DNA of 50,200 nt from an uncultured Clostridium sp. (GCA_900554815.1 USIO01000011.1:1-50200), one strand, 5' to 3'. Counted from the stretch's first letter, positions 35,525 to 45,239 are shown. Numbers and translations are program-made. The notes: generated by a model not told the origin, from the letters alone.

Positions 35525-35720
35525 TGTGGATTTTGTGTTAATAATCTGTTTATAACTAGTATATCCACATTAAAAAAATTTATATGTGTATAACTTAAGC
35601 TATTATCCACAAAATTATAAACATCTATTTTCTTTCGGAAATAGCAAAAAAAACTAGTTTTCCACATAATCCACAACACTTACTACTAATACTACTATAA
35701 TTATTTATATTTATATAAAG
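35525..35720. other. oriC: oriC, unwinding region with DnaA boxes and DnaA-trios
   Basis: The dnaA-dnaN gap holds a perfect box TTATCCACA (35603-35611), near-matches (35561-35569 and the reverse box near 35525), and two head-to-tail boxes TTTTCCACA-TAATCCACA (35658-35675). These are followed after 5 nt by TACTACTAATACTACTATAA (35681-35700), whose complement has the repeated 3'-GAT-5' trios, and then by a pure A/T stretch. Order and spacing match the basal unwinding element known from Bacillus subtilis. Confidence 0.85.
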
Positions 35721-35734
35721 GAGTGTTTAAAAAA

Positions 35735-36850
35735 ATGAAATTTATTTGTGAAAAAGATTTACTATTAAAAGGTATTAATTCCGTAGTAAAAGCAGCATCT
35801 ACTAAAACAACCATGCCAATATTAGAAGGTATACTAATTCAAACAAATGATAATGAAATAAAATTAACAACATATGATTTAGAAATTGGAATAGAATATG
35901 TTATGAATTGTAATGTTTATGAACAAGGAAATACAGTAGTAAATGCAATAATGTTTAGTGAAATTATTAGGAAATTACCAGATACAGATATTTCAATTTT
36001 TATAAATGAAAATAATTTATTAGTAATTGAATGTGAAGGTTCTTTATATAAATTGGCAACAATGAATCCTGAAGAATTCCCAGAATTACCAAAAATAGAA
36101 ATTGAAAATTCTATTACACTAGAACAAAATACTTTAAAAAATATGATTAGAAAAACAATTTTTGCTGTAAGTACAGAAGAAAATAGACCAATTTTTACAG
36201 GTTGTTTATTTGAAGTACAAAATAATAAATTAAATGTTGTTTCTATTGATGGATTTAGATTAGCATTAAAAAGTAATTTTTTACAAGAAAAGGCAAATAA
36301 TTTTAGTGCTGTTATTCCAGGCAAAACATTAAATGAAGTAAATAAAATAATATCAGATTCGTTTGATATTATTACAATTGGAATATCAAAAAATCAAGCT
36401 TTATTTGAAATGGAAAATTGTAAAATAGTAACAAGAATTTTAGATGGTGAATTTTTAAATTATTCAAGTGTTATTCCTACAAATTGGGAGACAAGAATTA
36501 GAGTAAATAAAAATGCTTTTCAAGATTGTTTTGAAAGAATTAGTTTAATTTCTGCGTCAATCAGTGAAAAAGAAAAAAAATATCCAGTAAAAATAAATAT
36601 TGATATAGGAAAAGTTACTATTTCTTGTACAAACCAAACAGGTGATGCAAAAGAAGAAATTTATGTAACAACAGAAGGAAAAAATTTAGAAATAGGATTT
36701 AATCCAAAATATTTTTTAGATTGTTTAAAAGTAATAGATGATGAGGAAATATTTGTTGATTTTGGTACAAGTATATCTCCTTGTGTAATTAGACCAATAG
36801 ATGATAATGAATATACATATATGATATTACCAATAAAATTAAAAGAATAA
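35735..36850 (+). CDS. dnaN: DNA polymerase III subunit beta (sliding clamp)
   Basis: 371 aa, three-domain clamp that tethers the replicative polymerase. Start MKFICEKDLLLKGINSVVKA; family segments TMPILEGILIQ, ENRPIFTGCLFEV, SIDGFRLALKS, and the C-terminal YMILPIKL. I chose ATG 35735 behind AAAGGAG (11-nt spacing) over the GTG at 35723 that overlaps the site. Downstream of oriC; probably the head of the dnaN-recF-remB-gyrB operon. Confidence 0.97.
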   Translation: MKFICEKDLLLKGINSVVKAASTKTTMPILEGILIQTNDNEIKLTTYDLEIGIEYVMNCNVYEQGNTVVNAIMFSEIIRKLPDTDISIFINENNLLVIECEGSLYKLATMNPEEFPELPKIEIENSITLEQNTLKNMIRKTIFAVSTEENRPIFTGCLFEVQNNKLNVVSIDGFRLALKSNFLQEKANNFSAVIPGKTLNEVNKIISDSFDIITIGISKNQALFEMENCKIVTRILDGEFLNYSSVIPTNWETRIRVNKNAFQDCFERISLISASISEKEKKYPVKINIDIGKVTISCTNQTGDAKEEIYVTTEGKNLEIGFNPKYFLDCLKVIDDEEIFVDFGTSISPCVIRPIDDNEYTYMILPIKLKE

Positions 36851-36891
36851 AACTTTTTAATAATTATTTAAGAAAGATTTGAGGCAATAAA

Positions 36892-37957
36892 ATGTATATA
36901 AACAATATTAAACTAAAAAACTTTAGAAATTATGAAGAAGAAGAATTTATATTAGATAAGAAATTAAATGTGTTTTATGGAAATAATGGAGAAGGAAAAA
37001 CTAATATTTTAGAAGCAATTTTTTTATGTAGTTTAGGTAAATCATTTAGAACAAAAAAAGATAAAGAACTAATTCAATTTCAAAAAAATAAAGCTTATAT
37101 TGAAATTAATTATATTAAAAGTGATAGATGTGGAAATATAAAACTAGAAATAGGAGAGAAAAAAATTTTTTTTGTTAATGGAATAAAAATTAAAAAATTA
37201 AGTGAAATTTTGCGGAAATATTTATATAGTTTTATTTAATCCTAATGATATGGACATTTTAAAAGATGGACCATCAGCAAGAAGAAGATTTTTAGATATT
37301 ATGATTAGTCAATTAAAACCAGGATATATTTATACTTATAATCAATATATAAAAACATTAGAACAAAGAAATAATTATTTAAGACAAATAAAATTAGAAG
37401 GAAAATCAAAAGATTTATTAGAAATTTGGGATGAACAATTAGCAAATTTAGGAAAAAAAATAAATAATTATAGAAATGAATTCATAGAAAAATTAAAAAA
37501 CAAAATTAATATAATTCATGGACAAATAACAGATAATAAAGAATTTATAAAAATAGAATATAAATCAAATTGTAATAATAAAGAAGAATATTTAGAAAAA
37601 TTAAAACAAGCTAGAGAGTTAGATATAAAAAAAGGATATACTATTTATGGAATTCATAGAGATGATTTTATAATTTATTTAAATGATATTTTAATAAATA
37701 TATATGGATCACAAGGACAACAAAGAACAGCAATTATATCATTAAAAATGTCAGAATTAGAAGTAATATATGATGAAATTGGAGAATACCCAATTTTATT
37801 ATTAGATGATTTTATGTCAGAATTAGATAATTTAAGAATTCAAAATTTTATCCAAAAAATAAAACATAATCAAATTTTAATTACTTGTACAGATAAATTA
37901 AGATTAGAAAAACAATCAGGAAATATAGTAAAAATATCTAAAGGAAAAATTGTTTAA
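36892..37957 (+). CDS. recF: DNA repair protein RecF, read through a CGG +1 shift
   Basis: 354 aa when C 37213 is skipped. N-terminal part: LKNFRNYEEEEF and Walker A YGNNGEGKTNILEAI. At residue 107 frame zero reads SEIL-RKYLYSFI and stops; skipping one C gives SEIL-GNIYIVLFNPNDMDILKDG, exactly the RecF sequence, followed by SARRRFLDIMIS, YGIHRDDF, SQGQQRT and the Walker B region LLLDDFMSELD. A restart inside the second part would lack the ATP site. RecF loads RecA at gaps. Between dnaN and remB as expected. Confidence 0.95.
37213..37216 (+). other. CGG +1 frameshift site in recF
   Basis: Quadruplet CGGA after codon TTG; skipping the C gives Gly (GGA). Frame-zero TAA after 7 codons. Confidence 0.85.
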
Positions 37958-37971
37958 AGGATTGTGATAAA

Positions 37972-38232
37972 ATGTATTTATACATTTGCAAAAATAATAT
38001 TATTAAAACAGAAAATATAATAGGATTATTTGATATTAATACAATAAAAAAAACAAAAGAATTTAAAGAATTATGTATTAAATTAAAAAATGAAAATCAA
38101 TTAATAAATATTTCAAACAATATTGAAAAATCATTTATTCTTATAAAAGAAAATAAAAAATGTAAAGCATATATTTCTAATTTTTCTATTGAAACTTTAG
38201 AAAAAAGAATAAATATGAAAAATAAAAATTAA
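37972..38232 (+). CDS. remB: RemB-like regulator (DUF370 family)
   Basis: 86 aa. MYLYICKNNIIKTENIIGLFDINTI and the central SFILIKENKKCKAYISNFS correspond to the extracellular-matrix regulator RemB (YaaB) found between recF and gyrB in Bacillus. Position is the strongest support. In Bacillus the related RemA binds DNA and controls matrix genes; the function here is inferred. AAAGGATTGTGAT precedes ATG 37972. Confidence 0.85.
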   Translation: MYLYICKNNIIKTENIIGLFDINTIKKTKEFKELCIKLKNENQLINISNNIEKSFILIKENKKCKAYISNFSIETLEKRINMKNKN

Positions 38233-38283
38233 TTTATATTAATTTTTATTATAATCTATAAAGTAAAAAAATGGAGGACAAAA

Positions 38284-40197
38284 ATGGAAAAGTTTGAACA
38301 TAATTATGGAGCAGAACAAATACAAGTATTAGAAGGTTTAGAAGCTGTTAGAAAAAGACCAGGAATGTATATAGGAAGTGTTTCTGTAAGAGGATTACAT
38401 CATCTTGTATATGAAATTGTAGATAACAGTGTTGATGAAGCATTAGCAGGTTATTGCAAAAATATTTATGTTACAATTGAACCAGGAAACATTATTTGTG
38501 TTGAAGACGACGGAAGGGGCATACCAGTAGCTATTCATCCTAAAACAGGTATATCAGCAGCTGAAACAGTATATACTAAATTACATGCTGGAGGAAAATT
38601 TGGTGGAGATAGCGGATATAAAGTTTCTGGTGGACTTCATGGAGTTGGAGCTTCAGTTGTAAATGCTTTATCTAATTGGGTTGAAGTAACAATCCAAAGA
38701 GATGGTGGCATTTATCAAATGAAATTTGAAAAAGGAAAAACTGTTCAAAAGTTAACAAAAATAGGAGATTCTAAAAAAACAGGAACAAAAGTAAGATTTC
38801 TTGCAGATGATACTATTTTTGAAACATTAGAATATGAATATGAAGTATTGGAAAATAGATTTAGAGAAATAGCTTTTTTAACAAAAGGATTAAGAATTAT
38901 TATTGAAGATAAAAGGCAAGAAGTAGAAAAAAAATCAGAATTTTGTTTTGAAGGTGGATTAAATTCTTTTGTAGAATATTTAAATAAAAATAAGGAAAAA
39001 ATAAATGAAAAACCAATTTATATTGAAAAAAATGATGAATTTCCAATAGAAATTGCAATTCAATATACAACAAGTTACTCTGAAAATATTTATTCTTTCG
39101 TTAATAATATTAATACAATTGAAGGTGGAACGCATTTAGAAGGATTTAAAAGATCATTAACAAAAGTGTTTAATGATTATGCAAAAAATAAAAATCTTTT
39201 AAAAGATAAAGATTCTAATTTACAAGGGGAAGATATTAGAGAAGGAATAACTGCAGTTATTTCGGTTAAAGTAAAAGAGCCACAATTTGAAGGCCAAACA
39301 AAAACAAAATTAGGAAATAGTGAAGTAACAGGAACAGTTATGAGCACAATGAATGAAGCATTATCGAATTTTTTAGAAGAAAATCCAAGTATTGCAAAAG
39401 CAATTTTAGAAAAGTGTATTAGTGCTTCAAGAGCAAGAGAAGCAGCTAGAAAAGCAAGAGAACTTGTTAGAAGAAAATCTGCTTTAGAAACAACTACTTT
39501 ACCAGGAAAATTAGCAGATTGTAGTAGTAAAAATCCAGAAGAATGTGAAGTATATATTGTTGAAGGTGACTCAGCTGGTGGAAGTGCTAAACAAGGAAGA
39601 GACAGAAAATACCAAGCGATTCTTCCATTATGGGGCAAAATGTTAAATGTAGAAAAAGCAAGAGCAGATAAAATTTATGGAAATGATAAATTAAATCCTG
39701 TTATTATAGCTGTTGGAGCAGGAATTGGTGCAGAGTTTGATATTAATAAAATAAGATATGGAAAAGTAATTATTATGGCAGATGCAGATGTAGATGGAGC
39801 ACATATTAGAACTTTATTATTAACATTCTTTTTTAGATATATGAGACCTTTAATTGAAAATGGAAATGTTTATTTAGCACAACCACCATTATATAAATTA
39901 TCTAAAAAAGGAATGAAAGATATTTATTGTTATTCAGATGAAGAAATGGAAAGAAAACTTAACGAAATAGGAAGAGATGGAGTTGGAATTCAAAGATATA
40001 AAGGTTTAGGCGAAATGAATCCAGAACAATTATGGGAAACAACAATGAATCCAGAAACAAGAACATTAGTAAAAGTTCATATTGAAGATGCTATTAAAGC
40101 AGATGAAATTTTTACTATTTTAATGGGAGATGAAATTGAACCAAGAAGAGAATTTATAGAATCAAATGCAAAATATGTTAAAAATTTAGATATATAA
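38284..40197 (+). CDS. gyrB: DNA gyrase subunit B
   Basis: 637 aa. GHKL ATPase with VRKRPGMYIGSV, EIVDNSVDEALAGYC and GGLHGVGASVVNALS; TOPRIM with VEGDSAGGSAKQGRDRK and IMADADVDGAHIRTL; C-terminal block QRYKGLGEMNPEQLWETTMN. ATG 38284 behind TGGAGGA. Length and motifs complete. It contains GAC-GGA at 38509-38514, a CGG in another phase, with no loss of frame: a good control for the frameshift sites. Confidence 0.98.
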   Translation: MEKFEHNYGAEQIQVLEGLEAVRKRPGMYIGSVSVRGLHHLVYEIVDNSVDEALAGYCKNIYVTIEPGNIICVEDDGRGIPVAIHPKTGISAAETVYTKLHAGGKFGGDSGYKVSGGLHGVGASVVNALSNWVEVTIQRDGGIYQMKFEKGKTVQKLTKIGDSKKTGTKVRFLADDTIFETLEYEYEVLENRFREIAFLTKGLRIIIEDKRQEVEKKSEFCFEGGLNSFVEYLNKNKEKINEKPIYIEKNDEFPIEIAIQYTTSYSENIYSFVNNINTIEGGTHLEGFKRSLTKVFNDYAKNKNLLKDKDSNLQGEDIREGITAVISVKVKEPQFEGQTKTKLGNSEVTGTVMSTMNEALSNFLEENPSIAKAILEKCISASRAREAARKARELVRRKSALETTTLPGKLADCSSKNPEECEVYIVEGDSAGGSAKQGRDRKYQAILPLWGKMLNVEKARADKIYGNDKLNPVIIAVGAGIGAEFDINKIRYGKVIIMADADVDGAHIRTLLLTFFFRYMRPLIENGNVYLAQPPLYKLSKKGMKDIYCYSDEEMERKLNEIGRDGVGIQRYKGLGEMNPEQLWETTMNPETRTLVKVHIEDAIKADEIFTILMGDEIEPRREFIESNAKYVKNLDI

Positions 40198-40210
40198 ATT
40201 TTAAAAAATT

Positions 40211-40238
40211 AATAGCGAGGATAATAATCCTCGCTATT
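40211..40238 (+). terminator. Terminator after gyrB
   Basis: Perfect 12-bp stem AATAGCGAGGAT/ATCCTCGCTATT with a 4-nt loop, without a long T-run. Confidence 0.75.
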
Positions 40239-40750
40239 ATCGGCAAAACTCATATCAATTATAGCCTCAAGCATATAAAAATAATTTTTTTTACTAATAC
40301 ATATTACTATATAAATAATAAATCAATTACTAATATATACCATTAAGCTCGACTATAAATACACCTAAACCCACTATATTCATCCAAAACTAGGGACTAA
40401 TAACAATGGATTTTAACTAAAATAATTTTTAATGAAAGAAAACTTTTGCTAAAAAATATTTTAGTATTAAGATATAAGTATAATCTGCAGTTCAAATATT
40501 ATACCTATAATTTAGCCATATATAATTTAATTTAGGATACAGCTTACATACAAATATAATACTCTTATCGCCGACATAACATAACCTAAAACTTAAGCTA
40601 AATTATATCTTTGTTCGAATTAGGTAAAGCCATAAAAATGACCTTAAATAACTCTTAACTTAAACTGATATAAATCTTACATTTATAGTATAAACAAAAT
40701 AAAAAATAATATACGAAAATATTTTGTCGAATATTGTAAATAAAAAAATA
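40239..40750. other. Gene-free spacer of distinct composition
   Basis: About 510 bp with no open frame of note on either strand and many stop codons. It has more C and fewer homopolymer runs than its surroundings. One 10-bp inverted repeat (ATAATTTAGC near 40510 against GCTAAATTAT near 40596) is visible. No recognised RNA, promoter set or mobile element in it. Confidence 0.6.
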
Positions 40751-40779
40751 TTGACAAAATTTGTCTATCAGTATAAAAT
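40751..40779 (+). promoter_or_regulatory. Promoter of the virB4-like cassette
   Basis: TTGACA (40751-40756), 17-bp spacer, TAAAAT (40774-40779), 31 nt before the start codon of the first cassette gene. Confidence 0.65.
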
Positions 40780-40810
40780 AAAAATAATTTAAATCGAAAG
40801 GTGAACAAAA

Positions 40811-41368
40811 TTGAAAAAACAAAAAATTTATTCTGTTCAAGATTGGTTACCTTTTAAAAAAATTTTAGATAAGGGAATAATACAATTAAAAGATTATTCA
40901 TATATTAAAATTCTTAAAATTTCTCCAATTAATTTTAATTTAAAATCAGAAATAGAAAAAGAATCTATTTTAAATTCCTACAAAATTTTTTTAAAAACAT
41001 GTAATTTTAATCTACAAATTTTAATTCAAAGTAATAAAAAAGATTTATCTTATTATATTTCCAAATTAAAATTAGAAAATGAAAAAATTAAAAATAAACA
41101 TCAGGAATTACTAAAAAATTATATTAATTTTATTAACCAATTAAATCAAGATAAAAAAACATCATGTAAAAATTTCTTTATTATTATAAAAGAAAAAATA
41201 GAAAAAAAGAATAGTAAAATAAACGAAAAAATTATAATAAATAATTTAAATGAAAAATATTTTAAAATAAAAGATTGTTTAGTAAGGTGTGGAAACCAAG
41301 TATACGAAATAGAAAATAAAAAAGAAATTATTTGTATTTTGTATAAATTTTTTAACAAAAATATTTAA
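40811..41368 (+). CDS. Conjugation-type (TrsE/TraE N-terminal-like) protein
   Basis: 185 aa. The N-terminal 80 residues (VQDWLPFKKILDKGIIQLKD, SYIKILKISPINFNLKSEIE) resemble the N-terminal module of Gram-positive VirB4/TrsE conjugation proteins; the rest is a Lys-rich coiled coil (residues 85-140) and a short C-terminal part. No ATPase motif. Start TTG 40811 follows AAAGGTG. The VirB4-like ATPase follows at 32 bp, so this looks like the separated front part of the same system. Moderate confidence in the homology; function unknown. Confidence 0.6.
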   Translation: MKKQKIYSVQDWLPFKKILDKGIIQLKDYSYIKILKISPINFNLKSEIEKESILNSYKIFLKTCNFNLQILIQSNKKDLSYYISKLKLENEKIKNKHQELLKNYINFINQLNQDKKTSCKNFFIIIKEKIEKKNSKINEKIIINNLNEKYFKIKDCLVRCGNQVYEIENKKEIICILYKFFNKNI

Positions 41369-41400
41369 ATATTTTTTAAAATTAAAGGAGTTTTTTTACT

Positions 41401-43192
41401 ATGAAAGAAAAAAATAAAGAAAAAAATGACTTAAAAGGTATTTTTCAAAATAATGATTTTATTTCTCCATCTTATATTAATATTACAAATCCATATTATA
41501 TAGAAATTGATAATATTTTTTATTCAGGTTTTTTTGTTGTAAATTATCTAAGAGAGTATCAAGATATTTTATTAAAATCATTAATAGATAGCAATTTTAA
41601 TATGAATTTATCTATTTTTTATGAGAAACAAGATACATATAAAACAATTAGAGATTTAACTTATCATATAGGAGATGTTGTAGCAAATCTAAAAGAATTA
41701 AAAGAAAATAGTAGTGATATTGATATTGCAAGCTTTACTTATGAAGATGCTAAGTACATTCGTAAAGAATTACAAGTTAATAATGAAGAAATGTATTTTT
41801 TATATTTATATATTAATTTATTTTCTGATAATCTATTGGATTTAGAAATGACATTAAATAAAGTAGAAGGAATTTGTCAAGCAATTGGTTTAAATACAAG
41901 AAAAGCAAATTTTAGACAAAAAGAATTATTTTTATCAACATTACCTTTATTAGAAAATCCAGATATAATAAAAAATGCATCTAAAAGAAATGTTTTAACA
42001 AGTGGACTATTGTCTACATATCCATTTATTTCTTCTTCTATATTTGATGAAAATGGTATTTTATATCGGAACAAATATTTATAATAATTCATTAATTTTT
42101 ATTGATCGATTTGATAATAACAAATATAAAAATTCTAATATGTGCATTTTTGGAACAAGCGGAGCAGGAAAATCTTTTTTTACTAAAATACTTATTTTAA
42201 GATATTCTTTTTTTCAAATAGAACAATTTATTATAGATCCAGATAGAGAATATACTAAGCTTTGTAACTTTTTGCAAGGGACTTTAATAAAAATAGGACC
42301 TAGTTCTAATACATATGTTAATATTTTAGAGATTCGTGAAGAAAGTGCTGAAGAAGGAAAAGGATATTTAGCAACTAAAATTAGTAAATTAATTGGATTT
42401 TTTAAATTAATTTTTGGAGATTTAGATGAAGAAGAAAAAGCATTATTAGAAGAAAAATTAATTAGAGTTTATGAAGAAAAAAATATTACTTTTGATGATA
42501 GAAGTTTATATAAAGAAGTAAAAGAAAAAATTAATATTAAACCAATTTTTAAAGAAAATACTGACATGCCAATTTTAGAAGATTTATATAGAGTATTAGG
42601 AAATGATAAAAAAACAAAACAAATGCAAATAAAATTAATTCCATTTGTAAAAGGATCATTAAAATTTTTTAATCAATATACAAATATTAAATTAGATAAT
42701 TCATTAATTGTTGCAGATGTATATGATTTAGGTGAAGAAAATTTAAAATATGGAATGTATTTATTTACAGAATTTTTTTGGGACAAAATAAAAATAAATA
42801 GACAAAATAAAAAAATAATTTATTTAGATGAAGTATGGAGATTAATAGGAATTACTTCTAATAAAGAAGTAGCAAGTTTTATTTATAAAATATTTAAAAC
42901 AATTAGAAAATATGGAGGAAGTAGTGTTGCAATAACACAAGATGTTGATGATTTATTTAGCTTAGAGGAAGGAAACTATGGAAAAAGTATATTAAATAAT
43001 TCTACTATAAAAGTATTTTTTGCTTTAGAAGAAGAAAATATACAATTATTACAAAAATACACAAATTTATCTGATAAAGAAAAAATAGAAATAAAATCAT
43101 TAAAAAAAGGAGAAAATTTAATTTTTGCAAATGATGAACATATTCTACTAAAAATAGAAGTTGCAGATTTTGAAAAAGAAATAATTGAATAA
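41401..43192 (+). CDS. VirB4-like conjugation ATPase, read through a CGG +1 shift
   Basis: 596 aa when C 42067 is skipped. The N-terminal third (NITNPYYIEIDNIFYSGFFV, YPFISSSIFDENGILY) matches the region before the ATPase in Gram-positive VirB4/TrsE proteins; the remainder has Walker A FGTSGAGKSFFTK, IIDPDREYTKL, Walker B KIIYLDEVWRLI and a TQDVDDLF segment. At the break frame zero reads ILY-RNKYL and stops; skipping the C gives ILY-GTNIYNNSLIFIDRF, the usual sequence before the ATPase. Also carries AGC-GGA in its Walker A (CGG in another phase) without disturbance. Powers a type IV secretion-type machine in known systems; no other secretion genes are in view. Confidence 0.85.
42067..42070 (+). 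other. CGG +1 frameshift site in the virB4-like gene
   Basis: Quadruplet CGGA after codon TAT; skipping the C gives Gly (GGA). Frame-zero TAA after 4 codons. Confidence 0.85.
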
Positions 43193-43234
43193 TAATAAAT
43201 ATAAATAATACAAGGAAAGGAATGAATTTTTAAA

Positions 43235-44518
43235 ATGAAAAAAATAATAACAGCAATTAATAATCCAAAATTAAATGAGCAATTAAAAAAATTAAATAAA
43301 TATAAAATAATAGGATCAGATATTCAATATCAAGATGGTATTTTTGAAATTTTAGAAAAAGATAAAGATATACAATTTTTAATTATAAGTGAAATTTTAT
43401 ATGGAAAAAATAATTTAAATGAATTAATTGAAAAAATTCAAAAAATAAATTCAAAAATAAAAATAATTTTAATTTTAGAAAAAGAAAACCAAGAAAAAAT
43501 AAAATATTTAAACGAAAAAAATATTAATGATATTTTTATTAATAATAAATTTACTATAAATGATATTAATTATGTATTAGAAAAAGAAAATAATTATTCT
43601 AAAAATATTGAAGAAGAAATTGAAACAATAAAAAAATTAATATTACAAAATAAAACAGAAACAAAAAATAACACAAAAAAAATAAAACAACAAATTGACA
43701 AAATCATAAATAAATTTGTAAGAAAAAAAGAACAAAAAAACTATATAGTATCAAATAAAATTTTTACGGTTTCAGGGACTTCCGGATCTGGTAAAAGTAT
43801 AGTTTCTTCACTTTTAGCAGTAAACATAAAATCTAGCAAAGACAAGGTTTTATTAATAGATTTTGATATATTAAATAATGATATACATACAATTTTTGGT
43901 AAAAAAATGTTACCTCAAAAAACAAGTAAAAAAATAAAATTAAATAATCAAGAAATTAATTTAAAAAATATTAAAATAAAAATTAATAAAAATTTAGATT
44001 TAATTTGTGCTACAAAATTATTATTTGAAAATGAAAAAATAAATTTAAATCAATTAAATATTATTTTAGAAAAATTAAAAAAAGAATATTCTATTATTCT
44101 TATTGATACTTCATCTGAATGTTTTTTTGATTATCAAAAATTATTATTAGAAAAAAGTAATCAAATTATTTTTTTAACAGATACAAATTTATTAGAAATA
44201 AAAAAATCTATTAATTTATTAAAAATATATTTAAAAGAATGGCAAATAGATGATAATAAGGTCTCAATTATTTTTAATAAATATGGAAAAGATTCTATTG
44301 ATGAAAAAATATTAGAAAATATTTTTAAAGATTTTTATATTTTAGGAAAATTAAATTTAAATGCAAAATATAATCAAATTATTAACAAAAATATGAAAAA
44401 AATAATTTTAAATAAAAAAATAGAAAAAGAATATAAAGAAATAATTCAAAAAATATTAAAAAAAGAAAATAAAATGAAAGGGGAGTTTTATGGAAGAAAA
44501 TGTTTTAACTTTAGATAA
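43235..44518 (+). CDS. TadZ/CpaE-like receiver-MinD ATPase
   Basis: 427 aa in two parts. Residues 1-120 look like a degenerate receiver domain (alternating strands FLIISEILYG and IKIILILEKE) without a clear phospho-acceptor pattern. After a Lys-rich linker, the C-terminal half is a MinD/ParA ATPase with the Walker A TVSGTSGSGKSIVSSLLAVN, VLLIDFDIL and IILIDTSSECF. This architecture is that of TadZ/CpaE/SsaC localisation proteins of secretion systems. Its neighbour VirB4 suggests it positions or serves that machine. Lys-rich and Asn-rich like the rest of the cassette. Confidence 0.75.
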   Translation: MKKIITAINNPKLNEQLKKLNKYKIIGSDIQYQDGIFEILEKDKDIQFLIISEILYGKNNLNELIEKIQKINSKIKIILILEKENQEKIKYLNEKNINDIFINNKFTINDINYVLEKENNYSKNIEEEIETIKKLILQNKTETKNNTKKIKQQIDKIINKFVRKKEQKNYIVSNKIFTVSGTSGSGKSIVSSLLAVNIKSSKDKVLLIDFDILNNDIHTIFGKKMLPQKTSKKIKLNNQEINLKNIKIKINKNLDLICATKLLFENEKINLNQLNIILEKLKKEYSIILIDTSSECFFDYQKLLLEKSNQIIFLTDTNLLEIKKSINLLKIYLKEWQIDDNKVSIIFNKYGKDSIDEKILENIFKDFYILGKLNLNAKYNQIINKNMKKIILNKKIEKEYKEIIQKILKKENKMKGEFYGRKCFNFR

Positions 44519-45215
44519 TAATATAGAAACATCAAAAGAACTAGTAACAGAAAAAGAACAAAATAATTTTTTAGAAACAACATTTGGACAAGTAATAAAT
44601 AGTGCTATTGATATAGGAATAAGAGCTCTTTTACCAAATTTTTTAGAAGATGGAATAATTAATGTAAAAAATACTTTGCTAAAACAAGGACTTGCAGAAG
44701 GAATACAAACAGTTGTTAAAGAAGGTATTAATTTAGGAAAAAGTGTTTTAGGAATATTTACAGGAAAATTTGATGATGTAGGTCAAATGCAAACAGCAAT
44801 ACAAAAGGGAGGAATAATTGATAGTACTTCTGATTTGTTAGATACAATATTATCAAAAGTTCAAAAAGATAATTTGTTACCACAAAATGTAATTTCTGTA
44901 ATAAAACAAGGAAAAAATATTTTGTTAGATAATGTTAGTAAAAATATAGAAAAAGAATTAACAAATCAAATAGAAGAAATGAATAATATAAATGAATATT
45001 CAAACAAATGGAAACAATATTATAAAGAAAAGGATTTTAATAACATGGAAAAAGTATATAAAAAACTAGAAGAAAGTCTAAAAAAAATAATACCATTAGA
45101 ACAAACAATCAAACAGGCTAGAGAAATTGAAAACTTACATCAACTAATAAAAAATAATGGACAAAATTTTGATATAACTGAAATAGAAAAAAATTTAGCT
45201 AGTAAACTTGTATAA
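44490..45215 (+). CDS. Protein of unknown function in the gyrB-gyrA cassette
   Basis: 241 aa, not recognised. It starts 29 bp inside the end of the ATPase gene, with GGGGAG 5 nt upstream, so translation is coupled. No membrane helix or signal; the central part (GQVINSAIDIGIRALLPNFL, GINLGKSVLGIFTG) is glycine-containing and amphipathic, the end (residues 150-240) is charged and predicted helical. Its conserved place at the end of the cassette suggests it belongs with the VirB4- and TadZ-like proteins. Confidence 0.7.
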   Translation: MEENVLTLDNNIETSKELVTEKEQNNFLETTFGQVINSAIDIGIRALLPNFLEDGIINVKNTLLKQGLAEGIQTVVKEGINLGKSVLGIFTGKFDDVGQMQTAIQKGGIIDSTSDLLDTILSKVQKDNLLPQNVISVIKQGKNILLDNVSKNIEKELTNQIEEMNNINEYSNKWKQYYKEKDFNNMEKVYKKLEESLKKIIPLEQTIKQAREIENLHQLIKNNGQNFDITEIEKNLASKLV

Positions 45216-45239
45216 CAATAAAAAATTAAAATTTTTTAC

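Noticed and set aside
37202..37957. A separate downstream recF gene starting at the second frame
   Set aside because: Its start lies upstream of the break in overlapping sequence, has no proper ribosome binding site and the family alignment is continuous across the CGG. The same applies to the second frames of gyrA, parA, rsmI and the virB4-like gene.
40751..45215. Integrative conjugative element
   Set aside because: Only ATPase-type genes are present; no relaxase, integrase, attachment repeats or tRNA target border the cassette.
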